Shown piece after piece: positions 60,270-64,000 of a stretch of 64,000 nt of DNA. The notes under the pieces were generated by a model. The model saw only the letters and a program-made list of their open reading frames with translations. It was not told the DNA's origin and ran no database searches. How positions within the stretch are numbered: the first letter of the stretch is position 1; each line of letters begins with the position of its first letter. A program made the translations under genes and the position numbers. The stretch is from the NCBI RefSeq assembly GCF_023806485.1, contig NZ_JAMSLR010000001.1, positions 124,001 to 188,000 on the forward strand, read 5' to 3'. This DNA comes from Thermalbibacter longus. GTDB lineage: Bacteria > Chloroflexota > Chloroflexia > Thermomicrobiales > Thermomicrobiaceae.

Positions 60270-62119
60270 TGGCGATGCAGCGAGACGATCTCGAACGGGT
60301 GCGCGACGCGACCGACATCGTGGAATTGATCAGCTCGTACGTGGCGCTGCGCAAGGCTGGGAAAAACTTCAAGGGGCTCTGCCCCTTCCACCAGGAGAAG
60401 ACCCCCTCGTTCATCGTCTTTCCGGAAACCCAGACATTTCACTGCTTCGGCTGTGGCGCCGGGGGCGACGCGATCGGCTTTGTCATGCGGGCCGAGAATC
60501 TGAGTTTCCGCGAAGCCCTCGAGCGACTGGCCGAGCGCGCTGGGATCACGCTTACCCCGTCACGCCCGCCCGACCCCGAGCTCGATGCCCGGCTCCTCAG
60601 GTTGGCTGAACGGAACGCGCTTGCGGCTGCCTGGTTCAGCCATGTGCTCTGGAACACCGCGCACGGCGAGCCGGGCCGGCGCCTGCTCGAACAGCGGGGC
60701 GTCGACCGCGATACCGCCGAGCGCTTCCAGCTCGGATTCGCGCCGGAGAGCTGGGACGCCCTGCTCGGCCACCTGACGCGCCAGGGTGCGACGCCGGATG
60801 AGCTGGTCGAAGCCGGTCTCGCCGGCCGGCGAGACGATGGGAGCGTTTACGATCGCTTCCGCTACCGGCTGATGTTCCCGATTCGCGACCGTGATGGCCG
60901 GGTGATCGGCTTCGGCGCGCGAGCGCTGGGCGAAGCCCAGCCGAAATACCTGAACTCGCCCCAGACCCCCCTCTTCGACAAGAGCGCCAGCCTCTACGCC
61001 ATCGACCTGGCGCTCGAGCACATCCGCCGCACCCGCGAGGTGATCGTGGTCGAGGGCTACATGGATGCGATCGCCGCGCACCAGTTCGGCTACCTGAACG
61101 TCGTCGCGTCGATGGGCACCGCCTTGACGGAACGGCAGGTGCGGCTCGTGCGGCGGGCAGTCGACCGTATCGTCCTGGCCCTCGACGCGGATGCGGCGGG
61201 CCAGGCGGCCACGCTGCGCGGGCTGGACGTGCTGCGCGATTCGCTCGCCGAGCCGGCTCGGCCAGCGCCCGATCCCCAGCAACTCGTCCGTTTCGAGCGA
61301 ACGCTGAGGGTCGATCTGCGGATCGCTCGCCTGCCGGAGGGCAAAGATCCCGATGAGCTGATCCGGCGTAACCGGGAGGCCTGGGAGCAGGCGATCCGCC
61401 AGCCGGTACCGCTGCTCGACTTCTATCTCGATGCCCTGATCGGCCCTGCGCCGCCAGGGGATCCGCGAGCGAAATCGCAACTTCTGCAGCGGATCGCCCC
61501 GGTGCTGTACGAGATCGGCGACCGGGTGGTACAGGAGCACTACATCCGCGAGGTCGCCCGGCGCCTCCAGGTTCGAGAGGAGATCGTGCGGCGAATGCCG
61601 CGCGCAGTTCGCCGGGCGAACGCCCAGGTAATCGAGCGGTCGACACGCCGGCCGATGACGCCGGAAGAGCACCTGATGGCGCTGCTGCTCCGCTATCCGG
61701 CTGTGGTGCCCTCGGTGATCGAGGAGATCGCGGAGGGGGATATCGTCGATGCTCGCCACCTGGCCATTCTCGCGGCTGTCCGCTCGGCGGATGGCGGTGG
61801 GGATCAGCCCCCGCTGCCGGAGTCGCTGCAGCCCTATGCCGAGGCCCTGCTCGCGCGGCTGGGCCAGTTCCCGGAAACGCCGCCGAGGCTGGCTCTCCAG
61901 ATGATCCGAGAGACCCTGCGCCGGCTCCGCCGCGAGCGCCACGACGAGCGCATGCGCCTGCTCCAGGCCGACATCCGGGCTGCCGAGGCGAGCGGAGACC
62001 GCGAGGCACTGCTTCAGGCGCTGGCGCTGGTTGAGCAGCTCAAGCGCCGCTACCCCGAGTTCTACCCGGCACCGAGCCCGTATTTCCCCGACACCCGTAC
62101 CAATACCTTTGGGTCTTGA
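60269..62119 (+). CDS. dnaG: DNA primase
   Basis: A 616-residue primase. The zinc-binding domain has Cys38, His41, Cys59 and Cys62 (CPFH...CFGC). The TOPRIM core follows: GFGARALGEAQPKYLNSPQTPLFDKS, VIVVEGYMDAIAAHQFG with the catalytic Glu, and RIVLALDADAAGQAATLRGLD. The last 170 residues are the helicase-binding type region. ATG used; a GTG immediately before it and an ATG two codons after it are also possible. Coupled to dgt by TGATG. Confidence 0.94.
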   Translation: MAMQRDDLERVRDATDIVELISSYVALRKAGKNFKGLCPFHQEKTPSFIVFPETQTFHCFGCGAGGDAIGFVMRAENLSFREALERLAERAGITLTPSRPPDPELDARLLRLAERNALAAAWFSHVLWNTAHGEPGRRLLEQRGVDRDTAERFQLGFAPESWDALLGHLTRQGATPDELVEAGLAGRRDDGSVYDRFRYRLMFPIRDRDGRVIGFGARALGEAQPKYLNSPQTPLFDKSASLYAIDLALEHIRRTREVIVVEGYMDAIAAHQFGYLNVVASMGTALTERQVRLVRRAVDRIVLALDADAAGQAATLRGLDVLRDSLAEPARPAPDPQQLVRFERTLRVDLRIARLPEGKDPDELIRRNREAWEQAIRQPVPLLDFYLDALIGPAPPGDPRAKSQLLQRIAPVLYEIGDRVVQEHYIREVARRLQVREEIVRRMPRAVRRANAQVIERSTRRPMTPEEHLMALLLRYPAVVPSVIEEIAEGDIVDARHLAILAAVRSADGGGDQPPLPESLQPYAEALLARLGQFPETPPRLALQMIRETLRRLRRERHDERMRLLQADIRAAEASGDREALLQALALVEQLKRRYPEFYPAPSPYFPDTRTNTFGS

Positions 62120-62160
62120 GTGCCGGTGAAGTCCGGCAACTGTGCGGACTGGACTCTCCC

Positions 62161-62182
62161 GGCGCGCCCTGTTTCGCGCGCC
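62161..62182. terminator. Hairpin between convergent dnaG and panC
   Basis: GGCGCGC pairs with GCGCGCC across an eight-base loop CCTGTTTC, inside the 96-base gap between two convergent stops. No long T tract. Confidence 0.45.
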
Positions 62183-62215
62183 TGTCGACTCCCGGCCGAG
62201 CTGCTCGTCCTGACC

Positions 62216-63055
62216 TCACTCGACGCCGAGTAACTCCGAGTCGATCAGGCGGGTGGTTCCCAGCCAGGCGGCGAGGGAGAGGATCGCCGGGCGGTCGACG
62301 ACTACGAGCTCCTCCATCGTAGCGGCATCGGCAACGCTCACGTAGTCCACCCTGAGCAGGGGCTCATCGGCCAGTCGAGCGCGCACAGCCTGGCGTAACC
62401 TCTCGGCATCCCGCTCGCCTTCCTGCCAGAGCGCCCTCGCGCGGGCAAGCGCGGCGTAGAGCGCCGGGGCGACCCGTCGCTCCTCGGGGCTGAGGTAGAC
62501 GTTGCGGCTGCTGCACGCCAGGCCGTCTGGCTCGCGGACAGTAGGCACCGCCACGATCTCGACCGGGATCGCGAGGTCTGCCACCAGCTTGCGGATCACG
62601 ACCACCTGCTGGGCATCTTTCCAGCCGAAGTAGGCGCGGTGTGGCTGCACGATCATGAAGAGCTTGGTCACCACGGTCGCGACGCCGCGGAAGTGGCCCG
62701 GCCGGCTCGCCCCTTCCAGCCGCTCGCCGATCGGCCCGACATCCACCTGGGTCGTGAAGCCGGGCGGGTAGATCTCTGCTATCTCGGGAGCGAAGACGAG
62801 ATTTACTCGCTCGCCCTGCAGCAGCCGGAGGTCACGCTGAAGATCGCGCGGATACCGGGCGAAGTCCTCGTGTGGCCCGAACTGCAGGGGATTGACGAAA
62901 ATGCTGACGACGACCGCGTCGTTCTCGCGCCGCGCCCGCCGTACCAACTCGAGGTGGCCAACATGGAGATACCCCATCGTGGGCACGAAGCCGACCGAGC
63001 CCTCGACGTGCCCGCGCCATGCTCGAACCTGCTCGATCCGCTCGGCGACGAGCAT
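62216..63055 (-). CDS. panC: Pantothenate synthetase (pantoate--beta-alanine ligase)
   Basis: A 279-residue ligase joining pantoate and beta-alanine. Motifs: GFVPTMGYLHVGHLELVRRA (HIGH-like nucleotide site), VSIFVNPLQFGPHEDFARYPRD, FRGVATVVTKLFMIVQPHRAYFGWKDAQQ and PDGLACSSRNVYLSPEER. ATG overlaps the panB stop by one base; the open frame extends 20 codons further into panB but without a start of merit. Confidence 0.94.
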   Translation of the reverse strand: MLVAERIEQVRAWRGHVEGSVGFVPTMGYLHVGHLELVRRARRENDAVVVSIFVNPLQFGPHEDFARYPRDLQRDLRLLQGERVNLVFAPEIAEIYPPGFTTQVDVGPIGERLEGASRPGHFRGVATVVTKLFMIVQPHRAYFGWKDAQQVVVIRKLVADLAIPVEIVAVPTVREPDGLACSSRNVYLSPEERRVAPALYAALARARALWQEGERDAERLRQAVRARLADEPLLRVDYVSVADAATMEELVVVDRPAILSLAAWLGTTRLIDSELLGVE

Positions 63056-63933
63056 CAGCCTGCCCCGGAAGAGCGCGCTCGCTCCGCGAACTGCCGCGCA
63101 AGGTCGTCGAGCCAAGCCGTATCGAAGCCCTTCGGAAGCTGGAAGCTCTCGGCCGTGCCCGGGAACTCGCCGTTCTGCACCGCCTCCGCGTAGCGGGCGA
63201 GCGCGTCGCGGATGAGCTCTCCGGCTTCTAGGAAGGGCCGGGCATGCCGTGGCAGTGGTCCGGGTAGGAGGTGAAGGAGGTCGGCGATCACCTGCACTTG
63301 CCCGTCGCAGTGCGGCCCGGCGCCGATGCCGATCGTCGGGACATCCAGGATCTCGGTGACCGCTCTGGCGACAGGGGCGGGGATTCCTTCCAGCACGAGC
63401 GAGAAAATGCCGGCCTCTCGGAGCAGGAGGGCATCCTCGATGAGGATCTGGATCTGCTCTCTCGCCCTGGCCTGTACCCGGAAGCCTCCCATCTGGTGAA
63501 CTGACTGCGGGAGCAGCCCCAAGTGTCCCATCACCGGGATCCCGGCAGCCACGATCCTGCGCACCTGGTCGACGACGGATCGTCCGCCTTCCAGCTTGAC
63601 GGCCTGCGCGCCGCCTTCCTGGATCAGCCGGCCGGCGTTGCGCACCGCCTCCTCGCTGCTGATCTGATAGGTGAGAAACGGCATATCGGCGACGACCATC
63701 GCGCGCTGTGTCCCGCGTACGACCGCCTTCGTGTGGTGGATCATCTCCTCCAGCGTGACCGGAAGCGTCGTCTCGTACCCCAGGGCCGTCATCCCGAGCG
63801 AGTCACCCACCAAGACGATCGGAATCCCAGCCTCATCGAGCAAACGAGCCAGCGGATAATCGTAGGCTGTCACCATGGCGATCCGCTGGCCGCTGCGCTT
63901 CATCTCCGCCAAATCGCGCACCGTGATCCGCAT
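63055..63933 (-). CDS. panB: 3-methyl-2-oxobutanoate hydroxymethyltransferase
   Basis: A 292-residue enzyme for the first committed pantothenate step, using 5,10-methylene-tetrahydrofolate. MVTAYDYPLARLLDEAGIPIVLVGDSLGMTALGYETTLPVTLEEMIHHTKAVVRG is diagnostic, with AVKLEGG, PVMGHLGLLPQSVHQMGGFRVQ and IGIGAGPHCDGQVQVIADLLHL following. ATG preceded by AGGGA. Directly coupled to panC. Confidence 0.95.
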   Translation of the reverse strand: MRITVRDLAEMKRSGQRIAMVTAYDYPLARLLDEAGIPIVLVGDSLGMTALGYETTLPVTLEEMIHHTKAVVRGTQRAMVVADMPFLTYQISSEEAVRNAGRLIQEGGAQAVKLEGGRSVVDQVRRIVAAGIPVMGHLGLLPQSVHQMGGFRVQARAREQIQILIEDALLLREAGIFSLVLEGIPAPVARAVTEILDVPTIGIGAGPHCDGQVQVIADLLHLLPGPLPRHARPFLEAGELIRDALARYAEAVQNGEFPGTAESFQLPKGFDTAWLDDLARQFAERARSSGAG

Positions 63934-63943
63934 CGCCGTTCCC

Positions 63944-64000
63944 TCACGACTCCTGCGCCGTCTCGACCGCCTCGAGGATTGCCTGGGCCGTCACTCGGTC
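63944..64000 (-). CDS. C-terminal end of a gene running off the window edge
   Basis: The last 18 codons of a minus-strand frame, DRVTAQAILEAVETAQES, end in TGA 10 bases before the panB ATG. Codon pattern and spacing fit an upstream gene of the pan operon. Too short to identify. Confidence 0.5.
   Translation of the reverse strand, partial: DRVTAQAILEAVETAQES

Overview
The window is a high-GC bacterial chromosome segment (about two thirds G+C by eye) densely packed with genes on both strands. There are no rRNA or tRNA genes, CRISPR arrays or insertion sequences that I can recognise. The gene set suggests a thermophilic member of the Chloroflexota, most likely class Thermomicrobia. It includes a secreted protein with RYFPETGH-type tandem modules, a luciferase-like (LLM) oxidoreductase, many GTG/TTG starts, M55 aminopeptidase, a DapA-like aldolase inside a homoprotocatechuate cluster, and short intergenic spaces. 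The taxonomic call is inference; no marker gene here decides it.

Layout. (1) 16-6503: a six-gene plus-strand cluster for 4-hydroxyphenylacetate/homoprotocatechuate meta-cleavage (aldolase, HpaG-like FAH protein, HpaE, HpaB, HpaC, HpaD). (2) 6513-9395: DedA protein, D-malate/tartrate dehydrogenase and D-aminopeptidase on the minus strand. (3) 9557-15309: a muconolactone-isomerase-like ORF, smpB, a methyltransferase, an RmlC-like cupin, aroA and aroC, and an acetyltransferase. (4) 15445-31603: mainly transport and peripheral metabolism, with an oligopeptide-type binding lipoprotein, two gamma-glutamyltransferases, MMPL transporter, CrtC-like lipoprotein, RidA and LLM oxidoreductase, an amidohydrolase and several unknowns. 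(5) 31709-46758: housekeeping runs (dacA; rluB-cmk-plsC-GNAT; hisC-hisB; a membrane protein, a 61-residue protein, rarA and rph; uvrC-tsaC; MGDG-type glycosyltransferase). (6) 47230-51495: a LigM-like tetrahydrofolate-dependent O-demethylase facing a metF-fhs pair, which looks like an aryl methyl ether demethylation and C1-recycling module. (7) 51974-58898: an ECF sigma factor with a membrane beta-propeller partner, a small membrane protein, a frameshifted secreted Cys-rich protein and a NarL-type two-component system. (8) 59208-64000: dgt-dnaG and panB-panC, with the tail of one more gene at the edge.

Most notable observation. Three copies of a roughly 19-base element (consensus ACCCAGGGTTTTCCCTAGG) lie around the two-component system. 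Each is followed 40-41 bases downstream by a -10-like hexamer. One faces the kinase-regulator operon. One faces the divergent secreted Cys-rich protein gene. The third lies just past the regulator gene and faces a region of about 90 bases with no evident ORF, ending in an 11-bp perfect hairpin. This looks like a compact autoregulated regulon with an exported protein and a candidate small RNA as outputs. Other points of interest are the LigM/MetF/Fhs grouping with a perfect 14-bp palindrome upstream of metF, a G7 tract where loss of one base would end an overlong ORF at a sensible place, and several deep gene overlaps.
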